Origin: Alphaproteobacteria bacterium
Lineage (GTDB): Bacteria; Pseudomonadota; Alphaproteobacteria; Rhodobacterales; Rhodobacteraceae
Length of the DNA: 8,446 bases
Assembly: GCA_024279075.1 (NCBI GenBank)
Contig: JAJRRX010000100.1
Span: forward strand, 1-8,446
Reading direction: 5' to 3'
The notes beneath the pieces are model-generated. The model ran no database searches, was not told where the DNA came from, and worked only from the letters and a program-made list of their open reading frames with translations. Shown here piece after piece: positions 1 to 5,280 of the stretch; within the stretch, counting starts at the first letter, position 1; every line of letters starts with the position of its first letter. The translations under genes were made by a program, and so were the position numbers.

Positions 1-612
1 GGAATGACGGCGTTTATCATCGAGAAATCCATGAAGGGTTTCAGCACCAGCCCGCATTTTGACAAAATGGGGATGCGCGGCAGCAATACCGCCGAGCTGA
101 TCTTTGAAGACGTTGAAGTGCCGTTTGAAAACGTGCTGGGCGAAGAAGGGCGCGGCGTGAATGTGCTGATGTCCGGCCTTGATTATGAGCGCGTGGTGCT
201 CAGCGGCATTGGTGTGGGGCTGATGCACGCGGTGCTGGACCACATCATGCCTTATATGCATGAGCGCAAGCAGTTTGGCCAAAGGATTGGGGATTTCCAG
301 CTGATGCAGGGCAAAATAGCCGATATTTACAGCGTGATGAACGCGGCGCGGGCTTATGTTTATGCGGTAGCGGGGGCGTGTGATCGTGGCGAGGTTACGC
401 GGCAAGATGCAGCTGGCTGTGTGCTGTATGCCTCCGAGCAGGCGATGAACGTGGCGACGCAAGGCGTGCAGGCCATGGGCGGGGCGGGCTATATGAGCGA
501 TTCCCCCTTGAGTAGAATCATGCGGGATGCCAAGCTGATGGAAATTGGCGCGGGGACAAGCGAAATCCGCCGGATGCTGATTGGGCGAGAACTGATGAAA
601 GTGACGGGATGA
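1..612 (+). CDS. ivd: Isovaleryl-CoA dehydrogenase, C-terminal half (5' end cut by window)
   Basis: FAD enzyme that oxidises isovaleryl-CoA to 3-methylcrotonyl-CoA, passing electrons to ETF; first committed step of leucine degradation. The frame is open from base 1 (Gly codon, then Met at 4), so about 185 N-terminal residues lie upstream. Numbering from that Met, the C-terminal acyl-CoA dehydrogenase signature runs from about Q156 (QAMGGAGY) to D175, followed by IGAGTSEIRR. Two positions point to this subfamily: Ala183 occupies the site of the catalytic Glu of medium-chain dehydrogenases (YEGT), while Glu62 in GLDYERVVL (codon 187-189) matches the relocated catalytic Glu of isovaleryl-CoA dehydrogenase (human Glu254). 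The stop overlaps the next start as ATGA. The neighbouring mccB, mccA and HMG-CoA lyase confirm the pathway. Also called liuA. Confidence 0.96.
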   Translation, partial: GMTAFIIEKSMKGFSTSPHFDKMGMRGSNTAELIFEDVEVPFENVLGEEGRGVNVLMSGLDYERVVLSGIGVGLMHAVLDHIMPYMHERKQFGQRIGDFQLMQGKIADIYSVMNAARAYVYAVAGACDRGEVTRQDAAGCVLYASEQAMNVATQGVQAMGGAGYMSDSPLSRIMRDAKLMEIGAGTSEIRRMLIGRELMKVTG

Positions 613-1106
613 GATTTATAGCGTCTTTGAGTATAGTATTTGTTGCAACCACTGCGTTTGCCGAGGGCGGGCCGGTAGTGCAGCTTCAGACCTGTTTGGA
701 GCAGGCAATTGGACCGATAGAGCTGCCCGAAGATACTACGGAAGACCAACGAAAACGCATTGTTGAGTCTATTCGGTCTGAATTCGATAATACCTGTATG
801 CAATCGGCAACGCAAAGTTGCTTCCAGAGCGATAATAGCAATCTATGCTTTGGTGGGCTAAACCGCTATGCCGAGGAAGAATATGTGCGCATTTTCGAAA
901 CCATAGCGCCGCAAAATATTGATTTGAGTAATGATGAAACCGTCAATGCTCTTATTGAAATTTTGAAGCACTATCGGACCAATGAATTGGAGGTGGGGTC
1001 GGGCTATTCTTGTAATTATTCAAAACCAATGTGTGACTTTTTATTCAACTCGGTGCTGCTCAATGACTTAAGAAGCACCGTGCGAAATAATAAGCAAGCC
1101 AATTAA
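609..1106 (+). CDS. Exported six-cysteine protein, divergent member of the LprI-like array
   Basis: 165-residue protein of unknown function. A signal peptide is clear: Met-Arg-Phe start, hydrophobic core at residues 4-16, cleavage expected after AFA18, so it should be periplasmic. The mature part has exactly six cysteines (29, 63, 71, 80, 135, 142). The second and third are spaced C-x7-C with sequence CMQSATQSC, as in the four genes downstream, and TCLEQA around Cys29 resembles their first cysteine. It differs in a 33-residue gap between cysteines 1 and 2 (12 in the others), short C3-C4 and C5-C6 spacings, and no W-x7-C motif. Its start overlaps the ivd stop by four bases (ATGA) with only a weak Shine-Dalgarno, implying translational coupling. 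It is AT-rich for this operon (22 of 60 bases are G or C at 901-960). Coding status is sure; the family link is an inference from cysteine pattern and position. Confidence 0.8.
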   Translation: MRFIASLSIVFVATTAFAEGGPVVQLQTCLEQAIGPIELPEDTTEDQRKRIVESIRSEFDNTCMQSATQSCFQSDNSNLCFGGLNRYAEEEYVRIFETIAPQNIDLSNDETVNALIEILKHYRTNELEVGSGYSCNYSKPMCDFLFNSVLLNDLRSTVRNNKQAN

Positions 1107-1115
1107 TTGTAAACT

Positions 1116-1120
1116 AAGGA
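1116..1120 (+). promoter_or_regulatory. Ribosome binding site (AAGGA) for the gene at 1127
   Basis: AAGGA sits six bases before the ATG at 1127, inside the 20-base gap after the previous stop, which is the longest gap in the window. It fixes the start of the second array gene and shows that this gene can be initiated independently rather than only by coupling. Confidence 0.6.
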
Positions 1121-1126
1121 TTAGCC

Positions 1127-1651
1127 ATGAAAAACCTCACCCTAGCCCTCACCCTCCTCGCCACCCCCCTTGTGGCGCAGGATCAGAGCAAGATGGTTTC
1201 TTCGATAACGGAATGCGCCGCGAGCGCAGAAAACGCTGGCGAAATGGGGGCCTGTGTTGGGCTTGCGGCAACAATTTGCCGGGAAGGCATGGATGATCCG
1301 GACCCTGACTACATTCGAATAAGGTGCGAGAATGAAGAGTTTGGCATTTGGATGAGGTTGGTAAACGAAGAGGCCGAGCGCGCCTTTCGCATGGCCGCTG
1401 ACTTTGAAAACCGCCTTTATGAGCAAGATAATTCGATCTCGCCCGACTATTTGCAATTTGCCGATGACGCGGTTGCCGAGCAAAAAGCATGGCTCGAATA
1501 CACCAGATCACAGTGCTACAAAGGCGCTTTTGCTGACCAGCTCCAGCGTATCGAACATGAGGATCCGGTCTTTTGCATGGTGCCAAGGGTGGCGCAGCGC
1601 ATATTTGAATTACAAGCATTTGAAACTCATCTGGTTTGGAGGGAAGAATGA
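1127..1651 (+). CDS. Exported LprI-like (DUF1311-type) six-cysteine protein, array member 2
   Basis: 174 residues. Signal peptide at residues 1-17 (MKNLTLALTLLATPLVA, cut before QDQ), so a periplasmic product. Six cysteines at 30, 43, 51, 67, 130 and 150 give C-x12-C-x7-C-x15-C...C-x19-C, identical in spacing to the next gene. W122 and C130 form W-x7-C within QKAWLEYTRSQC, the segment that best recalls the LprI N-terminal domain (DUF1311), whose usual form is xAWLxYRxxxC. The family includes M. tuberculosis LprI, reported as a lysozyme inhibitor; whether this protein binds lysozyme is not shown. W75 lies in a WMRLVNEEAERAF helix comparable to WDVLLNEEYRVAM in the next protein. The stop overlaps the next ATG (ATGA). 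The bases coding the signal peptide are unusually C-rich compared with the G-rich coding strand around them. Confidence 0.82.
   Translation: MKNLTLALTLLATPLVAQDQSKMVSSITECAASAENAGEMGACVGLAATICREGMDDPDPDYIRIRCENEEFGIWMRLVNEEAERAFRMAADFENRLYEQDNSISPDYLQFADDAVAEQKAWLEYTRSQCYKGAFADQLQRIEHEDPVFCMVPRVAQRIFELQAFETHLVWREE
1638..1642 (+). promoter_or_regulatory. Ribosome binding site (GGAGG) deciding the start at 1648
   Basis: GGAGG lies five bases before ATG 1648 and inside the last codons of the preceding gene. It rules out the upstream in-frame TTG at 1636, which would place the ribosome site inside the coding region and add residues before an otherwise normal signal peptide. Confidence 0.75.
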
Positions 1652-2160
1652 AAACATTTCTATTAGCCGTCGTTATGGCGACAGGGGCAATGCTGCCTGC
1701 TACAGCACAAGACATCGACGATGCTCGCGTGCTTTCCACCCTGCGGGCCTGTTATGGCAGCCAAACCACACTGGACGGCAAGCGGGATTGCATCGGCCAA
1801 GCAGCGCTGGCCTGCCAAGATGAGACCGAGGGCGGGTATAGCACGCTGGGGCAGAGCTTTTGCCAGCAATCCGAGGCGCGGGGGTGGGATGTGCTGCTCA
1901 ACGAAGAATATCGCGTGGCGATGCAGGCCGCTAAGGGCGGGGATGATGCGGATAGGGACATGCCGGAATTTGCCCGCCGCGAAGAAACCTTGCGCGCCAT
2001 GCAGCGGGCGTGGATTCCGTTTCGGGATGCCAAGTGCGATGCGGAATACGCCAAATGGGGCATGGGGTCTATGCGCAATATTGCAGGCAGCGGCTGCTTG
2101 ATGCAAACCAATGCCGAGCAAACCATCCAGCTTTGGGCGATGTATGATGCGTTTCGCTAG
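1648..2160 (+). CDS. Exported LprI-like (DUF1311-type) six-cysteine protein, array member 3
   Basis: 170 residues from ATG 1648, chosen because GGAGG precedes it and the product opens with a proper signal peptide (MKTFLLAVVM..., cut after ATA20, before QD). Cysteines at 35, 48, 56, 72, 130 and 150 repeat the previous protein's spacing exactly, and W122 also coincides. This is the clearest LprI/DUF1311 member: LRAMQRAWIPFRDAKCDAEY carries the W-x3-R-x3-C core, and the last cysteine lies in a GSGCLMQTNAEQT segment typical of the domain's end. Predicted soluble, periplasmic and mostly helical, with cysteines probably paired as disulfides. It overlaps its upstream neighbour by four bases and its downstream neighbour by 14. 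A lysozyme-inhibitor role is the family precedent only; substrate and partner are unknown. Confidence 0.88.
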   Translation: MKTFLLAVVMATGAMLPATAQDIDDARVLSTLRACYGSQTTLDGKRDCIGQAALACQDETEGGYSTLGQSFCQQSEARGWDVLLNEEYRVAMQAAKGGDDADRDMPEFARREETLRAMQRAWIPFRDAKCDAEYAKWGMGSMRNIAGSGCLMQTNAEQTIQLWAMYDAFR

Positions 2161-2653
2161 TGTCTTGGCCATTACCCTGCTGGCGGCTGTGCCGGTGGCG
2201 GCGCAAGAGGGCATCATCTATAGTGATGCGCCCTCGCAAGCCTGTTTGGAAGAGGCAACATCTGACGGGGAGCGCGCGGATTGCATCGGGGCTTCTGCAC
2301 GGCAATGTATTGAGGATAGCCCCGTTGGTAATAGGCGGCTTATTGGCGCTTTGTGTTTGATTAGCGAAACCGAATATTGGCAGCGGCGGCTGGATGATGC
2401 GCGCTTCGAGCTGGTGCGCTCCTTTGAGGCGATGGATAGTGGCCTTGGCAACGATGGGCAATCGGCTTTTTCAAAGGGCGAGGTGCTGGACTTGATGATG
2501 CAAACTTGGGAGCGGCATCGTGATCCGCTGTGCCAATTTGAATTGGCATTATCGGAGGCAATGCCGGGCGATAACCTTGTTGATGTTGCATGTAATTTAC
2601 GGCTCACGGGTGAACAGGCGCTTTATCTTGAAGCGCAATCGGGGGGGGGATAG
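2147..2653 (+). CDS. Exported LprI-like (DUF1311-type) six-cysteine protein, array member 4
   Basis: 168 residues from ATG 2147; ATG 2144 (one residue longer) is equally possible. GGGCGA at 2135-2140 is a weak ribosome site, six bases from 2147 and three from 2144. The in-frame ATG at 2111 would add a polar stretch with a seventh cysteine and spoil the signal peptide MRFASVLAITLLAAVPVAA, so it is rejected. Cysteines at 33, 46, 54, 70, 129 and 149 give C-x12-C-x7-C-x15-C...C-x19-C; W121 begins WERHRDPLC (W-x7-C). The mature protein starts QEGI, as in the next protein, and ADCIGASARQC versus QYCVGAAARQC marks the two as close paralogs. The first 14 bases overlap the previous gene. It ends in Ser-Gly-Gly-Gly encoded by a run of nine G, and its stop touches the next ATG in the same frame. 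Confidence 0.84.
   Translation: MRFASVLAITLLAAVPVAAQEGIIYSDAPSQACLEEATSDGERADCIGASARQCIEDSPVGNRRLIGALCLISETEYWQRRLDDARFELVRSFEAMDSGLGNDGQSAFSKGEVLDLMMQTWERHRDPLCQFELALSEAMPGDNLVDVACNLRLTGEQALYLEAQSGGG
2641..2650 (+). repeat. G9 homopolymer (GGGGGGGGGA), also the ribosome site of the next gene
   Basis: Nine consecutive G (2641-2649) followed by A encode the last residues of array member 4 and sit three bases before ATG 2654, so the run must also act as the purine-rich ribosome binding site of array member 5. Such runs are prone to length change by slippage and to sequencing error. By hand reading, a one-base change would replace the TAG stop of member 4 with a short extension and would alter the ribosome site of member 5 only slightly. 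Confidence 0.7.
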
Positions 2654-3094
2654 ATGCGGGTTCTGTTTGTATTGTTGCTGCTGGCCAGGCCGCTGAGCGC
2701 GCAGGAGGGCATTGAAATCAGTCTCACCGAGACCTGTATGGAGGAGGCGATCAGCTATGAGGAGCGGCAGTATTGTGTGGGGGCGGCGGCGCGACAATGT
2801 ATGGAATACCTTGGGGATTCTGAGGGCATGGCCCGCTGTGCGGGGGCCGAAACCGCATGGTGGGAAGCGCGGATGAATGCAAATTTCGAGATAATTTCGA
2901 CGGGCGCAGAGGTGAGTGCTGACCAAGCCAAAGCGCTGGCGCGGATGCAGGCGGCGTGGCTGGCGTATCGCAAGGAGAGCTGCTCTTTTGAGCAGGCGTT
3001 CGGGGTGGGGCAAGCGGCAAGCAAGGCGGAGTGCTTGCTGTGGATGACCGGAGATCAGGCGGTTTATTTAGAAGATTATGTGCCGGGGTATTGA
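2654..3094 (+). CDS. Exported LprI-like (DUF1311-type) six-cysteine protein, array member 5
   Basis: 146 residues, the shortest of the array. Signal peptide MRVLFVLLLLARPLSA, cut before QEGI, the same mature start as member 4. Cysteines at 28, 41, 49, 62, 110 and 127 give C-x12-C-x7-C-x12-C...C-x16-C, so the first three match the siblings while the later loops are each three residues shorter. W102 starts WLAYRKESC, the W-x3-R-x3-C core of DUF1311/LprI domains. AISYEERQYCVGAAARQC closely parallels member 4, suggesting these two arose by the most recent duplication. The start abuts the previous stop without a gap and lies in the same frame; mccB follows after three bases. Periplasmic location is expected; function beyond the lysozyme-inhibitor-like family label is unknown. 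Confidence 0.85.
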   Translation: MRVLFVLLLLARPLSAQEGIEISLTETCMEEAISYEERQYCVGAAARQCMEYLGDSEGMARCAGAETAWWEARMNANFEIISTGAEVSADQAKALARMQAAWLAYRKESCSFEQAFGVGQAASKAECLLWMTGDQAVYLEDYVPGY

Positions 3095-3097
3095 GAT

Positions 3098-4696
3098 ATG
3101 GCGAAGCTGAAATCACAGATTAGTGCGGGGTCCGCTGACTTTGCGGCCAACGAAGCGGCGTTGCAGGCAGCGCTGGACGGGGTGGCTTTTGTGGCGGCTA
3201 CGGCGGCGCTGGGCGGCTCGGAAGGTTCACGCAAGCGGCACCTCGGGCGGGGCAAAATGCTGCCGCGTGACCGCGTGGCGGGGCTGCTGGATACGGGGTC
3301 GGACTTTCTGGAAATCGGGGCCTTGGCGGCGCATGGGCTTTATGGCGGCGCTTCGCCTTCTGCTGGCGTGATTGCGGGTGTTGGGCTGGTGCATGGGCGC
3401 GCGGTGATGGTGGTATGCAATGATGCCACCGTGAAGGGCGGGACGTATTATCCGATGACCGTGAAAAAGCATTTGCGGGCGCAGGAGATTGCCGAGGAGA
3501 ATGGGCTGCCGTGTGTTTACCTTGTGGATAGCGGCGGGGCGAACTTGCCTAATCAGGATGAGGTTTTCCCCGACCGCGACCACTTCGGGCGGATATTTTA
3601 TAACCAAGCACGGATGAGCGCCAAGGGGATTGCGCAGATCGCGGTGGTGATGGGCAGCTGCACGGCGGGCGGGGCTTATGTGCCGGCGATGTCTGATGTT
3701 TCGATCATTGTGAAGGAGCAAGGGACGATCTTTTTGGCGGGGCCGCCTTTGGTGAAGGCAGCGACGGGGGAGGTTGTGAGCGCCGAGGATTTGGGCGGCG
3801 GGGATGTGCACACGAGGCTGAGCGGTGTGGCGGATTATCTGGCCGAGGATGATGCGCATGCGCTGGCGCTGGCGCGACAGGCTGTGGCGTCGCTTGGTGG
3901 GGTAAATAACCCCACCCTATGGGGGGAGGCTCCGGCTTATGACCCCGCCGAAATGCTCGGGGTGATTCCGGCGGATGCGAAGGTGCCGTATGATATTCGT
4001 GAGGTAATCGCGCGGGTGGTGGATGGCTCTGACTTTGACGAATTCAAGGCGCGGTTTGGTACGACTTTGGTGTGCGGCTTTGCCCGTATTGAAGGGATGC
4101 AGGTGGGGATTATTGCCAATAACGGCGTGCTGTTTTCTGAAAGCGCCGTGAAGGGGGCGCATTTTGTAGAGCTGTGTTGCCAGCGCAAAATCCCGCTTGT
4201 TTTTTTGCAGAATATCACCGGCTTTATGGTCGGGCAGAAGTATGAGGCCGAAGGGATTGCGCGGCACGGGGCCAAGCTGGTGACAGCAGTGGCTTGCGCG
4301 GCGGTGCCGAAGGTGACGGTGCTGGTGGGCGGCTCTTTTGGGGCGGGGAATTACGGGATGTCGGGGCGGGCCTATTCGCCGCGCTTCCTGTGGACATGGC
4401 CGAATAGCCGGATTTCGGTGATGGGTGGTGAGCAGGCGGCGGGGGTGCTGGCAACGGTGAGGCGCGACGGGATTGAGCGGGATGGGGGCGAATGGAGCGC
4501 CGAGGAAGAAGCGGCGTTCAAGGCCCCGACTTTGGAAATGTTTGAGGAGCAAAGTCACCCGCTCTATGCCACCGCACGGCTGTGGGATGACGGCATTATC
4601 GACCCGCGCGACACCCGCAAAGTGCTGGCGCTATCGCTGCGCGCGGCCTTGAATGTGGAGATAGAGGAGACACGTTTTGGCGTGTTTCGGATGTGA
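3098..4696 (+). CDS. mccB: 3-methylcrotonyl-CoA carboxylase, carboxyltransferase (beta) subunit
   Basis: Transfers the carboxyl group from carboxybiotin on MccA to 3-methylcrotonyl-CoA, giving 3-methylglutaconyl-CoA; cytoplasmic, in a complex with MccA. At 532 residues it is full length for the family (about 535). The N-terminal crotonase-fold half (about 30-263) starts with GRGKMLPRDRVAGLLDTGSDF (50-70) and carries the oxyanion-hole loop GSCTAGGAY (186-194). The C-terminal half (about 282-532) has NNGVLFSESAVKGAHF, then GSFGAGNYGMSGRAYSPRF (412-430) and NSRISVMGGEQAAGVL. The variable linker between the halves (about 264-281) contains a perfect DNA palindrome in its codons. ATG 3098 is three bases after the previous stop with only a weak ribosome site, so coupling to the array is likely. 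Propionyl-CoA or geranyl-CoA carboxylase beta is less likely because of ivd, mccA and HMG-CoA lyase alongside. Also called liuB. Confidence 0.97.
   Translation: MAKLKSQISAGSADFAANEAALQAALDGVAFVAATAALGGSEGSRKRHLGRGKMLPRDRVAGLLDTGSDFLEIGALAAHGLYGGASPSAGVIAGVGLVHGRAVMVVCNDATVKGGTYYPMTVKKHLRAQEIAEENGLPCVYLVDSGGANLPNQDEVFPDRDHFGRIFYNQARMSAKGIAQIAVVMGSCTAGGAYVPAMSDVSIIVKEQGTIFLAGPPLVKAATGEVVSAEDLGGGDVHTRLSGVADYLAEDDAHALALARQAVASLGGVNNPTLWGEAPAYDPAEMLGVIPADAKVPYDIREVIARVVDGSDFDEFKARFGTTLVCGFARIEGMQVGIIANNGVLFSESAVKGAHFVELCCQRKIPLVFLQNITGFMVGQKYEAEGIARHGAKLVTAVACAAVPKVTVLVGGSFGAGNYGMSGRAYSPRFLWTWPNSRISVMGGEQAAGVLATVRRDGIERDGGEWSAEEEAAFKAPTLEMFEEQSHPLYATARLWDDGIIDPRDTRKVLALSLRAALNVEIEETRFGVFRM
3896..3916 (+). 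repeat. Perfect palindrome (7-bp GC-rich stem, 7-base loop) inside mccB
   Basis: GGTGGGG at 3896-3902 pairs perfectly with CCCCACC at 3910-3916 across the loop TAAATAA. It codes for residues 267-273 of MccB, in the linker between its two carboxyltransferase halves. A G6 run at 3921-3926 offers an alternative partner for the C-rich arm. No U-tract follows, so it does not look like a terminator. Confidence 0.6.
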
Positions 4697-4698
4697 GG
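4695..4698 (+). promoter_or_regulatory. Ribosome binding site (GAGG) for the inserted gene at 4706
   Basis: GAGG overlaps the mccB stop and lies seven bases before ATG 4706 and four before GTG 4703. The spacing and the better codon favour ATG 4706. Confidence 0.55.
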
Positions 4699-4705
4699 TT
4701 AAGTG

Positions 4706-5275
4706 ATGATCTCTGAAATTCGAGAGAATAGAATTCTCCATGTCTATGGCAGCGAAATCGTTTCTTACGAAGAAGCCATTAGCGAGGCGTTTTCAGTAAT
4801 TTTAAAACTCACGAAATATCCACAACCGCCGTCTAGTGAAATTCACGCTGGGCTGCGCCGTGTATTGGCAGACTCAGCTCTCATTAGCCTCATCTTTTTT
4901 CCTGTTGGAAAAAAAGATGGCTTTCGAGGGGAGAGAGCTAAATTTCTCTGCGAAAAATTCCGAGTTGACGATAGTTCGCCGCTAAAAAGCCGAGCTCTGA
5001 GAAATCATATTGCACATTTAGACGAACGGTTTGATGAATGGATTCTAAACTCCCAAAAACAAACCTTTGGGCGAGCAATGCTTGGGAGTCGAGCGGATGC
5101 AATTAGTTTGGGCTTAGAAGCTGAAGATATTCTGGGCATATTCGCCCCCAAAACGTTGGTTTTTTCGTTTATCGAAGATGATCTCCGTGTTGATGAATTG
5201 GTGCATGAAATTAGGCGAATTTCGCAAACTGCGCGCCAAACGCTTCGTAACCTGCCTTGGTTGAAGGAAAACTAA
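4706..5275 (+). CDS. Hypothetical protein with HEPN-like R-N-x3-H motif, inserted between mccB and mccA
   Basis: 189 residues from ATG 4706; GTG 4703 would add one. No signal peptide or membrane segment, so cytoplasmic. The first 120 residues look helical, with an amphipathic/hydrophobic stretch near 50-66 (GLRRVLADSALISLIFFPV). Residues 99-104 read RNHIAH inside LRNHIAHLDERFDEW: Arg99, Asn100 and His104 (codons 5000-5017) form the R-N-x3-H pattern of HEPN-superfamily domains, many of which are metal-independent RNases in toxin-antitoxin and defence systems. The C-terminal part (about 148-180) resembles a beta segment followed by a long helix. I recall similar LRNHFEHFDER motifs in bacterial hypothetical proteins but cannot name the family. 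It is AT-rich beside mccB and mccA (26 of 60 bases G or C at 4741-4800), suggesting acquisition. No antitoxin-like partner is adjacent, so a toxin role is speculative. Confidence 0.85.
   Translation: MISEIRENRILHVYGSEIVSYEEAISEAFSVILKLTKYPQPPSSEIHAGLRRVLADSALISLIFFPVGKKDGFRGERAKFLCEKFRVDDSSPLKSRALRNHIAHLDERFDEWILNSQKQTFGRAMLGSRADAISLGLEAEDILGIFAPKTLVFSFIEDDLRVDELVHEIRRISQTARQTLRNLPWLKEN
4891..4919 (+). repeat. AT-rich inverted repeat inside the HEPN-like gene
   Basis: CATCTTTTTTCC (4891-4902), loop TGTT, then GGAAAAAAAGATG (4907-4919) form a near-perfect hairpin of about 12 base pairs with one bulged A. It codes for the LIFFPVGKKDG region. No following U-run or intergenic position supports a terminator; it may be a coding coincidence. 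Confidence 0.45.
5264..5268 (+). promoter_or_regulatory. Ribosome binding site (AAGGA) for mccA
   Basis: AAGGA lies 12 bases before ATG 5281, a rather long spacing, within the last codons of the preceding gene. It precedes an A-rich junction (eight A in a row, 5274-5281) that includes the stop of that gene and the first base of mccA's ATG. Confidence 0.45.
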
Positions 5276-5280
5276 AAAAA

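Noticed and set aside
629..642. TATAGTAT as a possible -10 promoter box in the first array gene
   Set aside because: No matching -35 element at proper spacing was seen, and AT-rich coding sequence produces such strings by chance.
1636..1647. TTG start four codons upstream for array member 3
   Set aside because: It would put the GGAGG ribosome site inside the gene; ATG 1648 has ideal spacing and gives a normal signal peptide.
2111..2143. Upstream ATG for array member 4
   Set aside because: It would add eleven polar residues with an extra cysteine before the signal peptide and lengthen the overlap with the previous gene.
1149..2217. Minus-strand and alternative plus-strand frames over array members 2 and 3
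   Set aside because: No signal peptide, no family resemblance and no good ribosome site, whereas the plus-strand frames given have signal peptides and a shared cysteine pattern.
3896..3926. GC-rich palindrome in mccB as an intrinsic terminator
   Set aside because: G-rich rather than U-rich sequence follows, and it is inside a conserved full-length gene.
3227..4558. Long minus-strand frames opposite mccB
   Set aside because: Same Pro/Arg/His-rich composition; mccB is full length and conserved throughout, so these are shadows of its codon bias.
4891..4925. AT-rich hairpin as an intrinsic terminator
   Set aside because: The stem is not GC-rich, no U-run follows it, and it lies inside an intact gene with operon genes continuing downstream.
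5257..5280. TTG start eight codons upstream for mccA
   Set aside because: The AAGGA ribosome site lies after it, and family members start at MF.KILIANRGEIA.
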